From Knoellia remsis (GTDB lineage Bacteria; Actinomycetota; Actinomycetes; Actinomycetales; Dermatophilaceae): a stretch of 64,000 nucleotides of DNA. The notes under the pieces were generated by a model, which was not told the origin of the DNA, did not search any database, and saw only the letters and a program-made list of their open reading frames with translations. The position numbers were made by a program, and so were the translations under genes. The DNA is taken from contig NZ_PVTI01000010.1 of assembly GCF_003002895.1 (NCBI RefSeq), positions 52,642 through 116,641 of the forward strand, in the 5' to 3' direction. Below, piece by piece: positions 17,375-25,907 of the stretch (within the stretch, counting starts at the first letter, position 1; each line of letters begins with the position of its first letter).

Positions 17375-18259
17375 TCAGGCGAGGGCTGCGGCGGTGAGGA
17401 CCCCCGCGAGGACGAGGACGGCATACGCGAGCTCGTAGAGCCCGGTCGCGGCGAGGACGGGCACGAGCCGGCGCCCCTCGGCGCCGCCCATCACGAGAGC
17501 GATCGGCTTCCACATGAGGCCGATCGCGAGGAGCCCGAGTAGGGCCCACACCTCCCAGATCGCCATGACGCCCAGCACGACGATGCTCACGACGACGAGG
17601 GCCAGCCAGAACCAGCGCGTCCCGCGGTCCCCGAGGCGCACGGCGAGGGTGCGCTTGCCGGATGTGGCGTCGGTCGGGATGTCGCGCAGGTTGTTGACGA
17701 CGAGGATCGCCGACGCGATCGCGCCCACGCCCACCGCGGCAGCGAGGCCGAACCACGAGACGGCACCGGTCTGCGCATACATCGTGCCAAGCGTCGCGAC
17801 GAGCCCGAAGAAGACGAACACGAAGAGCTCACCGAGGCCGCGGTAGCCGTAGGGGTTGTCGCCGCCGGTGTACTTCCACGCCGCCCAGACGGCCGCGACG
17901 CCGATGGGCAGCAGGACCCACGCCTCCGACAGGGCGACGAGCGCCAGGCCGACCAGCCCGGCGAACCCGAACGACAGGAACGCCGCGGCCTTGACGTTGC
18001 GGGCCACGGCGAGACGCTGCCCGACGAGCCGCACCGGCCCGACCCGGTCCTCGTCGGTGCCGCGGATGCCGTCGGAGTAGTCGTTCGCGTAGTTCACGCC
18101 GACCTGGAGCGAGAGCGCGACGACGGCCGCGAGGATCGCGATCGCCCATGACGGCTCGGAGTGCTGGATGGCTGCGGCGGTGCCGATGACGACGGGTGCG
18201 ACGGCAGCGAAGAGGGTGCGTGGGCGCGCGCCGGCGACCCACTGTTCGAATGTGGCCAT
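17375..18259 (-). CDS. menA: 1,4-dihydroxy-2-naphthoate octaprenyltransferase
   Basis: 294 aa integral membrane prenyltransferase of the UbiA superfamily. Attaches the polyprenyl chain to 1,4-dihydroxy-2-naphthoate, giving demethylmenaquinone. The two Asp-rich Mg-pyrophosphate motifs are VNYANDYSDGIRG and VVNNLRDIPTDATSGKRT. Seven to nine helices are visible. The donor is presumably made by the polyprenyl synthase at the end of this window, the acceptor by MenB, and the product is methylated by MenG. Matches Rv0534c. Confidence 0.95.
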   Translation of the reverse strand: MATFEQWVAGARPRTLFAAVAPVVIGTAAAIQHSEPSWAIAILAAVVALSLQVGVNYANDYSDGIRGTDEDRVGPVRLVGQRLAVARNVKAAAFLSFGFAGLVGLALVALSEAWVLLPIGVAAVWAAWKYTGGDNPYGYRGLGELFVFVFFGLVATLGTMYAQTGAVSWFGLAAAVGVGAIASAILVVNNLRDIPTDATSGKRTLAVRLGDRGTRWFWLALVVVSIVVLGVMAIWEVWALLGLLAIGLMWKPIALVMGGAEGRRLVPVLAATGLYELAYAVLVLAGVLTAAALA

Positions 18260-18271
18260 GTGGGCTGGTGC

Positions 18272-18523
18272 CTAGAGTCCTCTGAGGAAGTCGGGGTCGT
18301 CGTCGGGACCGCGGGGCATCGGGCGGCGCGGCGCGGGAGGGACCGGCTTGGGACGGCCGGCGATGAGCCACGCGATAGCCCCCGCGAAGGGGAACAGCAG
18401 GATGACGAAGACCCACACGAGCTTGGGCAGTCCCCGCACCCGGTGCTCGTCGGACTGGACGCAGTCGACGACGCAGTAGATCGTCAGCGCGAGCCCGAGG
18501 AGGACGGGAAGGTAGCGGAGCAC
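18272..18523 (-). CDS. Small membrane protein with PLD-nuclease N-terminal (PLDc_N) domain
   Basis: 83 aa: two hydrophobic helices (LPVLLGLALTIYCVVDCV and LVWVFVILLFPFAGAIAWLIAG) joined by a charged loop, then a Pro/Arg/Asp tail. It matches the PLDc_N domain that occurs alone in many Actinomycetota. GTG start; a GAGAAT hexamer ends six bases upstream of it, which suggests a leaderless transcript. It sits between menA and menE on the same strand; no function is known. Confidence 0.75.
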   Translation of the reverse strand: MLRYLPVLLGLALTIYCVVDCVQSDEHRVRGLPKLVWVFVILLFPFAGAIAWLIAGRPKPVPPAPRRPMPRGPDDDPDFLRGL

Positions 18524-18527
18524 GGGG

Positions 18528-19709
18528 TCATTCTCCCACGGCGTCGAAGAGTGCTCGTATGCCGGCGCGGTCCGGCTTGCCTGGTCCTCTGGTCGGGATC
18601 GTGGTGACGTGCCGGAGCGCGCGTGGCAGCGCGTGGTCGGGGAGTATGCCGCGCAGGTGCTCGCGCAGCTCGCTCACCGTGAGCGGGTGGGCAGTGGTGG
18701 TGTCCGCGGCCGGGACGACGGCGACGGCGACGACCTGGCCCCATTCGGGGTCCGGAACTCCGACGGCAACGGCCTCGCCGATCTGGGGGAGGGCGGCGAC
18801 GGCCTCCTCGACGATCCGCGGCGCGACCTTGAGGCCGCCGGTCGTGATGACGTCGTCGATGCGCCCGTCGACGTGGAGGACGCCGTCGTCGTCGAGGTGG
18901 CCGACGTCGTCGGTGCGGAACGTGCCCGGTCTGGGGAAGGCGGCGGCGGTGCGTTCTGGGTCGGCGAGGTAGCCGGCGGCGACGGTCGGGCCGGTGAGGT
19001 GGATGCGTCCGGTGCTCTCGTCGAGGTCGACGCGGGTGCCGTCGAGGGGGCGTCCGGAGTAGACGCAACCGCCGGCGGTCTCGCTCATGCCGTAGGTCGT
19101 CACGGCGGTGACGTCGGCGGCAGCGGCGCGCTCGAGCAGGCGCGGGTCGGTGGCGGCGCCGCCGACGAGGACGGCGGCGAACCGCGCGAGCCGCTCGGTC
19201 GCGTCGACGTCGTCGAGCAGCCGGACGAGCTGGGTCGGGACGAGCGAGACGTATGCCGGTGCGCTGGGTTGGTCGGGCATCGTGTCGACGGCGTCGATGA
19301 AGGCCCGTGGAGTGAAGCCGGTGGACGTGTCCACGACGTGCGGGGCGCTGTCGGCGGTGATGGCGCGCAGGAGGACCTGGAGGCCGGCGATGTGGTGGCC
19401 GGGGACGGTGAGCAGCCACGTGCCGGGACCGTCGAGGCGGGCATGGGTGGCGTCGATGCTGGCGCGCAGGTTGGTGCTCGTGAGCATCGCCCGCTTGGGG
19501 GTGCCGGTCGAGCCCGAGGTGCCGATGACGACGGCGAGGTCGCCGTCGGTGTCGCTGTCCTCGCGGGCCCAGTCCGGTGCGAGCACCGGGGGAGGCGAGC
19601 CCGCGGCATACGGCGCGATGGGTCGGCCACCGTCGAGCGCACGCGCGAGTCGCGGGAGGAGGTCGAGCACGGCCGGGCCGGTCGGCACGGCGAGCGGCTC
19701 GATCCTCAT
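18528..19709 (-). CDS. menE: O-succinylbenzoate-CoA ligase
   Basis: 393 aa acyl-CoA synthetase of the AMP-forming class. P-loop IGTSGSTGTPKRAML, TYGMSETAGG, then GRIDDVITTGGLKV and the catalytic Lys region GPGKPDRAG near the C-terminus. It activates o-succinylbenzoate (from MenC) for cyclisation by MenB. It is shorter than typical family members at the N-terminus, as is usual for actinobacterial MenE. ATG at 19709 is preceded by TAGAGT (19717-19722 on the complement) seven bases away; the open frame continues upstream but is not conserved. Counterpart of Rv0542c. Confidence 0.93.
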   Translation of the reverse strand: MRIEPLAVPTGPAVLDLLPRLARALDGGRPIAPYAAGSPPPVLAPDWAREDSDTDGDLAVVIGTSGSTGTPKRAMLTSTNLRASIDATHARLDGPGTWLLTVPGHHIAGLQVLLRAITADSAPHVVDTSTGFTPRAFIDAVDTMPDQPSAPAYVSLVPTQLVRLLDDVDATERLARFAAVLVGGAATDPRLLERAAAADVTAVTTYGMSETAGGCVYSGRPLDGTRVDLDESTGRIHLTGPTVAAGYLADPERTAAAFPRPGTFRTDDVGHLDDDGVLHVDGRIDDVITTGGLKVAPRIVEEAVAALPQIGEAVAVGVPDPEWGQVVAVAVVPAADTTTAHPLTVSELREHLRGILPDHALPRALRHVTTIPTRGPGKPDRAGIRALFDAVGE

Positions 19710-19755
19710 ACGGTCAACTCTAGGCAGCGGCGCCGAAGCGGAGGACGATGGCGGG

Positions 19756-20211
19756 ATGGACGCCGAGTTCGCGGCATACCTCGAGCGGGTCCGGGCGCAC
19801 CGGGCGGAGCTGGGTGAGTCGATGGCGGCCCTCGACGCGGCACTCGCGCTGCCGGTGGGGCTGGGGTCGCTGTGGCGTCGGCGGGTGCGGGCCGCGCTGA
19901 CCGAGCTGGCGCACGACCTGCGCGACCACCGTTCGCTCACCGAGGCCGAGGGTGGGCTGTATGCCGACGCGGTGGCGCGGGCGCCGCGGCTCGCGTCCGT
20001 GGCGGCAGTGCAGCTGGCCGAGCACGGGGAGTTCGTCGAGATCGTGGAGCGGCTGCTGGGCGAGCGGGAGTCGGGGCTCGATGGTGCGGATTCCGTTGCG
20101 GCACATCGGGAAGCGGCGACGGATCTGGTCGGGCGGCTCGTGCGGCACCGGCAGCGGGGCGCGGATCTGATCTATGAGGCGTACGAGGTCGACATCGGCG
20201 GCTCCGACTGA
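19756..20211 (+). CDS. Conserved actinobacterial protein of unknown function
   Basis: 151 aa, mostly helical and soluble, no signal peptide. Features: EFAAYLERVRAHRAELGESM at the start, LAHDLRDHRSLTEAEGG in the middle, and a conserved-looking C-terminus HRQRGADLIYEAYEVDIGGSD. Several His-containing helices would allow a hemerythrin-like four-helix bundle, but the spacing is not convincing. Divergent from menE; a GACGAT hexamer ends six bases before ATG 19756. I do not recognise a function. Confidence 0.65.
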   Translation: MDAEFAAYLERVRAHRAELGESMAALDAALALPVGLGSLWRRRVRAALTELAHDLRDHRSLTEAEGGLYADAVARAPRLASVAAVQLAEHGEFVEIVERLLGERESGLDGADSVAAHREAATDLVGRLVRHRQRGADLIYEAYEVDIGGSD

Positions 20212-20458
20212 GACACCCTCCGCTGAGCCGTGCGTCGCGCTGTCAGGCACGGTGCCCCCGAACCGACGGACGTGCAAGAGGCGTGCTGTGCCGGGCTTGC
20301 GGCGTCACTCCACGCACGAGAGCGGCCGGGCGTCGCCGCATTGCCTGTCCGTCGGTCCGCCCAGGTGAGCGGACGGCACCGGCTGCGGCCCAACTCGGGC
20401 GCGCGGACGGCATACGACGGCGGCTCACCGAGGTGGGCGGACGGCATACGGCACAGGC
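20212..20458. other. Non-coding gap between convergent genes
   Basis: 247 bases with no credible gene. It contains three copies of GCGGACGGCA at about 20370, 20400 and 20436; the last two extend into CGGCATAC octamers. There are weak inverted repeats around CCGCCCAGGTGAGCGG. It probably holds the terminators of the flanking convergent genes. Confidence 0.4.
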
Positions 20459-21415
20459 TCAGAAGTACCAGGGGAAGGGGGACCAGTCGGGGTCGCGCTT
20501 TTCGAGGAACTGGTCGCGGCCCTCGACGGCCTCGTCGGTCATGTAGGCCAGCCGGGTCGCCTCGCCCGCGAACACCTGTTGGCCCATGAGCCCGTCGTCG
20601 GCGAGGTTGAACGCGAACTTCAGCATCCGTTGTGCCTGAGGGGACTTCGCCATGATCTCGCGGGCGACCTGGAGGGCGTCGGCCTCGAGCTCGGCGTGGT
20701 CGCTGACGATGTTGACCGCGCCCATGCGGTGCATGTCCTCCGCGGTGTAGGTGCGACCGAGGAAGAAGATCTCGCGGGCGAACTTCTGGCCCACTTGTCT
20801 GGCGAGATAGGCCGAGCCGTAGCCACCGTCGAAGGAGCCGACGTCGGCGTCGGTCTGCTTGAAGCGGGCCCGCTCGCGGCTGGCCATCGTCAGGTCGCAG
20901 ACGACGTGGAGCGAGTGTCCGCCACCGGCGGCCCAGCCGTTGACGAGCGCGATGACGACCTTGGGCATCGTGCGGATGAGGCGCTGCACCTCGAGGATGT
21001 GCAGCCGGCCGCCCTCGGCCTTGACCCGCCGCTCGTCCACGCCACCGGCCGTGTCGTCGTCGGTGCCCTCGGCGGCGTACTGGTAGCCGCTCCGGCCGCG
21101 GATGCGCTGGTCGCCACCGGTGCAGAACGCCCAACCGGAGGTCTCCTTCGACGACCCCTCCCGCGGGGACGGACCGTTGCCGGTGAGCAGGACGACGCCC
21201 ACATCAGGGGTGCGGCGGGCGTGGTCGAGGGCGCGGTACAGCTCGTCGACGGTGTGCGGCCGGAAGGCGTTGAGGACCTCCGGCCGGTCGAAGGCGATCC
21301 GCACCGCCCCGAGGTCGCGCGCCCGGTGGTAGGTGATGTCGGTGAAGTCGAAGCCGTCGACCTCGTCCCACGCCGCCGGGTCAAAGGTCTCGCTGACGCC
21401 CTCGATCGCACTCAC
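20459..21415 (-). CDS. menB: 1,4-dihydroxy-2-naphthoyl-CoA synthase
   Basis: 318 aa crotonase-fold enzyme. Cyclises o-succinylbenzoyl-CoA (from MenE) to 1,4-dihydroxy-2-naphthoyl-CoA. Diagnostic: RPEVLNAFRPHTVDELYRAL, GWAFCTGGDQRIRG, VNGWAAGGGHSLHVVCDLT (oxyanion hole) and the end PDWSPFPWYF, the typical MenB C-terminus. GTG at 21415 with TAGGCT ending eight bases upstream gives the family length; the longer open frame upstream has no homologous sequence. Next to a VapBC pair, as menB is in M. tuberculosis. Confidence 0.95.
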   Translation of the reverse strand: MSAIEGVSETFDPAAWDEVDGFDFTDITYHRARDLGAVRIAFDRPEVLNAFRPHTVDELYRALDHARRTPDVGVVLLTGNGPSPREGSSKETSGWAFCTGGDQRIRGRSGYQYAAEGTDDDTAGGVDERRVKAEGGRLHILEVQRLIRTMPKVVIALVNGWAAGGGHSLHVVCDLTMASRERARFKQTDADVGSFDGGYGSAYLARQVGQKFAREIFFLGRTYTAEDMHRMGAVNIVSDHAELEADALQVAREIMAKSPQAQRMLKFAFNLADDGLMGQQVFAGEATRLAYMTDEAVEGRDQFLEKRDPDWSPFPWYF

Positions 21416-21425
21416 GCAGTCGAGC

Positions 21426-21872
21426 CTAACGAGCCTGCGCACCGCCCTCGCCGAGGACCACCACGTCGAGCTGCGAGAAGCGGCGGAACCCTCGGTCAAA
21501 GGTGACGAACCGAGCTCCCAGGGCGAGGGCCTGGGCCGCGAGCCAGACGTCGCTGAGATCGCCTCCCCGCAGGCCAAGTCGCGTGACGAGGTTCTGGAAA
21601 TGCTCCCACGCGGCGGGAAGCGCAGGGGCCGACAGCGCGGCCGGTGCAGACCTGACGGCTGCACAGAACTCGAGGGCCTGGTCCGGGCTCAGGGGATTGG
21701 CCATGAGCCGACGATGTGTGGTGATGCGGCAGGTACTCACCAGGGTGGAGTCGAGCACAGCAACGGTCTCGGATCCTCCCAGCCTGGACTGGAGGATGTG
21801 GCGGGCCTCTTCGTGGTGGCTGCTGGTCGGGTCGAGGGCGTAGACGAAGACGTTGGCATCGAAGGCGATCAT
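21426..21872 (-). CDS. vapC: VapC-type PIN-domain toxin
   Basis: 148 aa PIN ribonuclease. Acidic metal-binding residues are visible at the start (IAFDANVFVYAL), in HHEEARH, in GGDLSDVWLAAQAL and in ARFVTFDRGF. Such toxins cleave tRNA or rRNA when the antitoxin is degraded. It overlaps the antitoxin by 4 nt and follows it. The same position beside menB is held by VapBC3 in M. tuberculosis. The target RNA cannot be read from sequence. Confidence 0.88.
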   Translation of the reverse strand: MIAFDANVFVYALDPTSSHHEEARHILQSRLGGSETVAVLDSTLVSTCRITTHRRLMANPLSPDQALEFCAAVRSAPAALSAPALPAAWEHFQNLVTRLGLRGGDLSDVWLAAQALALGARFVTFDRGFRRFSQLDVVVLGEGGAQAR

Positions 21873-22111
21873 CGGGCGGGCTCGTTGTCTCCCAGGGCGT
21901 CGGCCAGGGCCTCCTTGTCGAGAATGTCGACGAGGAGGCCCCCACCGGGGAAGGTGGGCAGGACGAAGTCCACCCGTGGGGCTTCGGCTCTGCGGACCAG
22001 GTGCTCGCGCAGTGCCGTTTCGAGCACCTTGCTCACCGTCTGGTTCGTCTGGGCCGCTTCGAGGCGCGCCTCGTGGAGCAGGGCCTCATCGATCGTGACG
22101 GTCGTCCGCAT
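21869..22111 (-). CDS. vapB: VapB-type ribbon-helix-helix antitoxin
   Basis: 80 aa. N-terminal ribbon-helix-helix MRTTVTIDEALLHEARLEAAQTN with TVSKVLETALREHL, then a toxin-binding tail ending in LADALGDNEPAR. It would bind VapC and repress its own promoter. Upstream, 22112-22140 contains the short repeated TGCATCA/TGATGCA stretches that could be its operator. Confidence 0.85.
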   Translation of the reverse strand: MRTTVTIDEALLHEARLEAAQTNQTVSKVLETALREHLVRRAEAPRVDFVLPTFPGGGLLVDILDKEALADALGDNEPAR

Positions 22112-22242
22112 GGCATCAGTGCATCATGCTGGTGCATCACGATGCAAACACCTGTGGAAAACGCGACGGCGCTGTCGGTGAGGTGTGTCAGCCTGTCGTT
22201 CTCGTCGGCATCGGCGCCGACGTCCGAACGGGGAGGAATGAC

Positions 22243-23130
22243 ATGCAGGACAACATCGTGCGGCTCGACCGGGACCGGGACCTGGAGCCGGACTGGCGTG
22301 AGTACCTGGACGGTGACGACGACGAGTTCGGGGCCGAGGACCCCTACGACTCCTGGGGCGTCGATCCGTCCTACGGCCAGCCGACGTCGCACCTGGGCGA
22401 CCTGCTCGAGATCGTCGTCATCGACGACCGCGTCGTCGACGTCCGCAAGCGGCGGGTCAGCGGCACGGCATACGAGCGAGATGCCGAGCTGCTCGGGCGC
22501 CACCGGCCGGTGCAGCCGCCCAGACCACCGGAGCCCGCCCAGCACGAGAAGACGCTCGCATGGCTCGCCCTGCTGGTGGGCGGCGAGCAGTCGCTGGCGG
22601 CGATGGACGCGTACCCGCTGCCCGTCGAACCCCTCGACCTATCCGACGTCGGCGACGACATGCGCGAGCGGTTGCGGCGCATCGACGGCGCGATGACTGG
22701 GGTTGCCGAGATGCTCTTCGAGTCCGAGGTGCTCACTGCGGCCCGCCGCGTCCTTCGGGCGGCGGTGCTCTCCCGACCGGGAGTGCTGACCGCCAGCATG
22801 TCCGACGAGCGGATGGCCTGCGCCGTGCTCGCCACAGCCGCGAAGGCCAGCGACCTCCTCGGGCGAGGTCGAGGAGTCTCGATGAGCGTGCTCCAGGAGC
22901 TCTTCGGCCTGCGGTCGGCGCCGACGGAGAAGGCCCACGCCATTGCCGGCGCGGTGTGCCGCCAGAACGCCCTCGTGGGTGGGTGGCAGCGGCCGGTCCT
23001 CGACGTGCCGATCCTCGGCTCGGCGGACTACCTCGTGAGCTCGTTCCGTCAGGAGCTCATCGTGACCCGGGACGCGGCACTCGCCCTGCGCGCCGCGACC
23101 CCGGCAGCGGAGGAGTCCAGGCAGCAGTAG
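22243..23130 (+). CDS. Hypothetical protein, possible helix-turn-helix in C-terminal half
   Basis: 295 aa, soluble, acidic N-terminus (NIVRLDRDRDLEPDWREYLDGDDD). The C-terminal half, SDERMACAVLATAAKASDLLGRGRGVSMSVLQELFGL followed by APTEKAHAIAGAVC, vaguely resembles the helix-turn-helix of DUF6398-like proteins, a weak resemblance. ATG at 22243 has a strong GGGAGGA five bases upstream and is preferred over the earlier in-frame start. No link to its neighbours is evident. Confidence 0.7.
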   Translation: MQDNIVRLDRDRDLEPDWREYLDGDDDEFGAEDPYDSWGVDPSYGQPTSHLGDLLEIVVIDDRVVDVRKRRVSGTAYERDAELLGRHRPVQPPRPPEPAQHEKTLAWLALLVGGEQSLAAMDAYPLPVEPLDLSDVGDDMRERLRRIDGAMTGVAEMLFESEVLTAARRVLRAAVLSRPGVLTASMSDERMACAVLATAAKASDLLGRGRGVSMSVLQELFGLRSAPTEKAHAIAGAVCRQNALVGGWQRPVLDVPILGSADYLVSSFRQELIVTRDAALALRAATPAAEESRQQ

Positions 23131-23139
23131 TTTCGGGGC

Positions 23140-23544
23140 ATGGCACTGCTCTGGTACACCGTCGTCGTCGACTGCGAGGACATCGCCGCCCAGGCGCGGT
23201 GGTGGGCCGAGACCCTCGGCTGGAAGATCGGGTTCGAGAACGGCGAGGAGGTCGTCATCGCCCCGCCCGAAGCGACCGAGGACGTCGTCGAGACGCTCGA
23301 GGAGTGGCGCACTCAGCGCCAGGAGATCGTCTTCGTCCCCGTGCCGGAGGGCAAGACGGTGAAGAACCGGCTGCACATCGACCTCGCCCCGCACACGAGC
23401 CAGGACCGGGACGCCGAGATCGCGTCCCTGCTCGAGCGCGGTGCGAGGCTCGCCGACGTCGGGCAGACCGACGACGCGACCTGGACGGTCCTCACCGACC
23501 CGGAGGGCAACGAGTTCTGCGTCCTGTCGAGCCGCGACCGCTGA
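23140..23544 (+). CDS. VOC superfamily (glyoxalase-like) protein
   Basis: 134 aa, one vicinal-oxygen-chelate domain of the 'glyoxalase_6' style: YTVVVDCEDIAAQARWWAETLGWKI, LHIDLAP and a closing LTDPEGNEFCVLS. It probably binds a small molecule or metal; substrate unknown. TAGTTT at 23128-23133 ends six bases before the ATG, so a leaderless start is likely. Confidence 0.8.
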   Translation: MALLWYTVVVDCEDIAAQARWWAETLGWKIGFENGEEVVIAPPEATEDVVETLEEWRTQRQEIVFVPVPEGKTVKNRLHIDLAPHTSQDRDAEIASLLERGARLADVGQTDDATWTVLTDPEGNEFCVLSSRDR

Positions 23545-23616
23545 CCGGGCTCGCCGCGAGCCACTCACCGGGCGCCCGAGCGACCGCGCGGTAACCCCCG
23601 CGGCATCTGGTTGGCT

Positions 23617-24891
23617 ATGGCAATGAGCACCGACGCCGTCACCGCCGACCCGTCCACCTCGGGAAGCGAGCCGCGCTGGCGGCTCATCGGCCCCGGCCTC
23701 ATCGTGGCCGCCACCGGTGTCGGCGCCATCGACCTCGTCGCCACCCTCATCGCCGGCCAGAAGTACGGCTACGCCCTGCTCTGGGCGGTCATCGTCGGCT
23801 GCATCATGAAGGTCGTCCTCGTCGAGGGCGCCGGTCGCTACTCCCTCGCGAGCGGCAACACGATCTACGAGGGCTGGTCGAGTCTCGGTGTCTGGACGCA
23901 CATCTACTTCGTGCCATACATCGTCATCTGGGGCTTCGTCTACGGCGCCGCCGCGATGGCCGGCACGGGGCTGCCGCTGCACTCGCTCTTCCCGGTCCTG
24001 TCGGTCACGTGGTGGGGCATCCTCTCCGGGCTCATCGGCCTCGTCCTCGTGTGGTTCGGCCGGTATGCCGTGTTCGAGAAGGTCTGTGCCGCGCTCGTCG
24101 CGCTGATGTTCGTGACGATGGTCGGTGCGGCCCTGCTCACCGTCCCGAACCTGCCGGACATGGCCAAGGGCCTCATCCCGACCATCCCCGACGGCGCGCT
24201 GATCAACGTGCTCTCCGTGGCCGGCGGCGTCGGCGGCACGATCACCCTCGCGGCCTACGGTTACTGGCTGCGCGAGAAGGGCTGGGACACACCACAGTTC
24301 ATGCGGGTCATGCGCCTCGACAACCGGGTGGCCTACACGGTCACCGGCATCTTCGTCGTCTCGACGCTCATCGTCGGCGCCGAGCTCCTCTACTCCGCGA
24401 ACATCGCCGTCAGCACCGGCGACAAGGGCCTGCTCGACCTCTCCGGTGTCCTGCAGGACCGCTACGGCACGTGGGCCGGCAAGGTCTTCCTCGTCGGCTT
24501 CTGGGCGGCCGCCATGTCCTCCCTCATCGGGGTGTGGAACGGCGTCTCGCTCATGTTCGCCGACCTCGTGGGGCACCTGCGCAAGCTGCCCCAGGACGAC
24601 CCTGAGCGGGGCCTCGGTGGCCGCTGGTACAAGGCCTACATCCTCTGGCTGACCTTCCCGCCGATGATCATGATGTTCCTCGGCAAGCCGGTCTGGCTCA
24701 TCCTCGCCTACGGCGTCCTCGGCGCGTTCTTCATGCCGTTCCTCGCGATCACCCTGTTGTGGATCCTCAACTCCGACAGGGTTCCTCGCGAGTGGCGCAA
24801 CCACTGGTGGTCCAACCTGCTGCTCTCGCTGACGACGCTCGCCTTCGTCGCGCTCGCCCTCAACGAGCTGCGCAAGCTGATTGTCGAATGA
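23617..24891 (+). CDS. Nramp-like transporter lacking the canonical metal-binding motifs
   Basis: About 424 aa, eleven predicted membrane helices. Overall Nramp fold: RLIGPGLIVAATGVGAIDLVATLIAG aligns with the first helix, and the C-terminal LAYGVLGAFFMPFLAITLLWILN with the last ones. The family's two metal-site motifs are absent: helix 1 has GVGAID where DPGN is expected, and helix 6 has GGTITLAAYGYWL where MPH is expected. It is therefore Nramp-related by fold, but manganese/iron transport should not be assumed. ATG 23617 or 23623 is the start. Its stop overlaps menC (ATGA), an odd but clear coupling. Confidence 0.8.
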   Translation: MAMSTDAVTADPSTSGSEPRWRLIGPGLIVAATGVGAIDLVATLIAGQKYGYALLWAVIVGCIMKVVLVEGAGRYSLASGNTIYEGWSSLGVWTHIYFVPYIVIWGFVYGAAAMAGTGLPLHSLFPVLSVTWWGILSGLIGLVLVWFGRYAVFEKVCAALVALMFVTMVGAALLTVPNLPDMAKGLIPTIPDGALINVLSVAGGVGGTITLAAYGYWLREKGWDTPQFMRVMRLDNRVAYTVTGIFVVSTLIVGAELLYSANIAVSTGDKGLLDLSGVLQDRYGTWAGKVFLVGFWAAAMSSLIGVWNGVSLMFADLVGHLRKLPQDDPERGLGGRWYKAYILWLTFPPMIMMFLGKPVWLILAYGVLGAFFMPFLAITLLWILNSDRVPREWRNHWWSNLLLSLTTLAFVALALNELRKLIVE

Positions 24892-25868
24892 GCGAACAGC
24901 CCTCTCCTGACGAGCTGCTCGCGTCACTCCACGTCGTCTCGATCCCGATGCGGGTGCGTTTCCGCGGTGTGACCGAGCGTGAGGTCGCCCTCGTCGAGGG
25001 TCCCGCCGGATGGGGCGAGTTCGGTGCGTTCCTCGAGTACGAGCCGCCCGAGGCGTCGCGCTGGCTGCGCGCCGCCGTCGAGGCTGCGTGGACGGGGTGG
25101 CCCGACCCGGTGCGCGACACCGTGCCGGTCAACGCCACCGTGCCCGCGGTCGCCCCGGACGCGGTGCCCGGTGTGCTGGGCCGGTTCCCGGGCGCCACGA
25201 CCGCGAAGGTCAAGGTCGCCGAGCGCGGTCAGTCACCGGACGATGACGTATGCCGGGTGGCCGCCGTGCGCGAGGCCCTCGGCCCGTCCGCGAAGGTCCG
25301 CATCGACGCCAACGGCGCCTGGGACGTCGACACGGCGACGGACACCCTCCGCCGCCTCGCGGCATACGAGATCGAGTATGCGGAGCAGCCCTGCGCGACG
25401 GTCGAGGAGCTGCGCGACCTGCGAGTCACGTTGGCGCGCAAGGGAATCGACGTGCCCATCGCCGCGGACGAGTCGATCCGCAAGGCGGAGGACCCACTTC
25501 GCGTGCGTGACCTCGAGGCTGCCGATGTGATCGTCGTCAAGGTCGCGCCGCTCGGGGGAGTGCGGGCCGCCCTCGACATCGTCGCCGAGACCGGTCTGCC
25601 TGCTGTCGTGTCCTCGGCGCTCGACACGAGCGTGGGCATGGCCGCCGGGGTCGCCCTCGCCGGCGCGCTGCCCCGGCTGGACCACGCCTGCGGGCTCGGC
25701 ACCGTCGCGCTCCTCGAGGGTGACGTCACGGCCCACTCACTCGTGCCCCGCGACGGCACCCTGCCCGTCCGCCGCGTCGACCCCGACCCGGCCCTGCTCG
25801 AGCGCTGGGCCGCGTCGCCCGAGCGTCATGACTGGTGGCGCGACCGTGTGGCCCGGGCCTGGGGATAA
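24888..25868 (+). CDS. menC: o-Succinylbenzoate synthase
   Basis: 326 aa, enolase superfamily. Dehydrates SHCHC to o-succinylbenzoate. The catalytic lysines K107-V-K109 lie in TTAKVKVAERG; metal ligands are in RIDANGAWD, EYAEQPC and ADESIRK, and the second-site Lys in VIVVKVAPLGG. It overlaps the transporter gene by 4 nt. Matches Rv0553 in the mycobacterial order. Product goes to MenE. Confidence 0.95.
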   Translation: MSEQPSPDELLASLHVVSIPMRVRFRGVTEREVALVEGPAGWGEFGAFLEYEPPEASRWLRAAVEAAWTGWPDPVRDTVPVNATVPAVAPDAVPGVLGRFPGATTAKVKVAERGQSPDDDVCRVAAVREALGPSAKVRIDANGAWDVDTATDTLRRLAAYEIEYAEQPCATVEELRDLRVTLARKGIDVPIAADESIRKAEDPLRVRDLEAADVIVVKVAPLGGVRAALDIVAETGLPAVVSSALDTSVGMAAGVALAGALPRLDHACGLGTVALLEGDVTAHSLVPRDGTLPVRRVDPDPALLERWAASPERHDWWRDRVARAWG

Positions 25869-25907
25869 CGACCGCAGCCGGTGCCGCCCACGCGCCAGAC
25901 TGTCTAC

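Noticed and set aside
20174..20459. Short ORFs in the gap between 20211 and menB
   Set aside because: Composition is Arg/Pro-rich with no homology features; the gap carries repeats and octamers instead.
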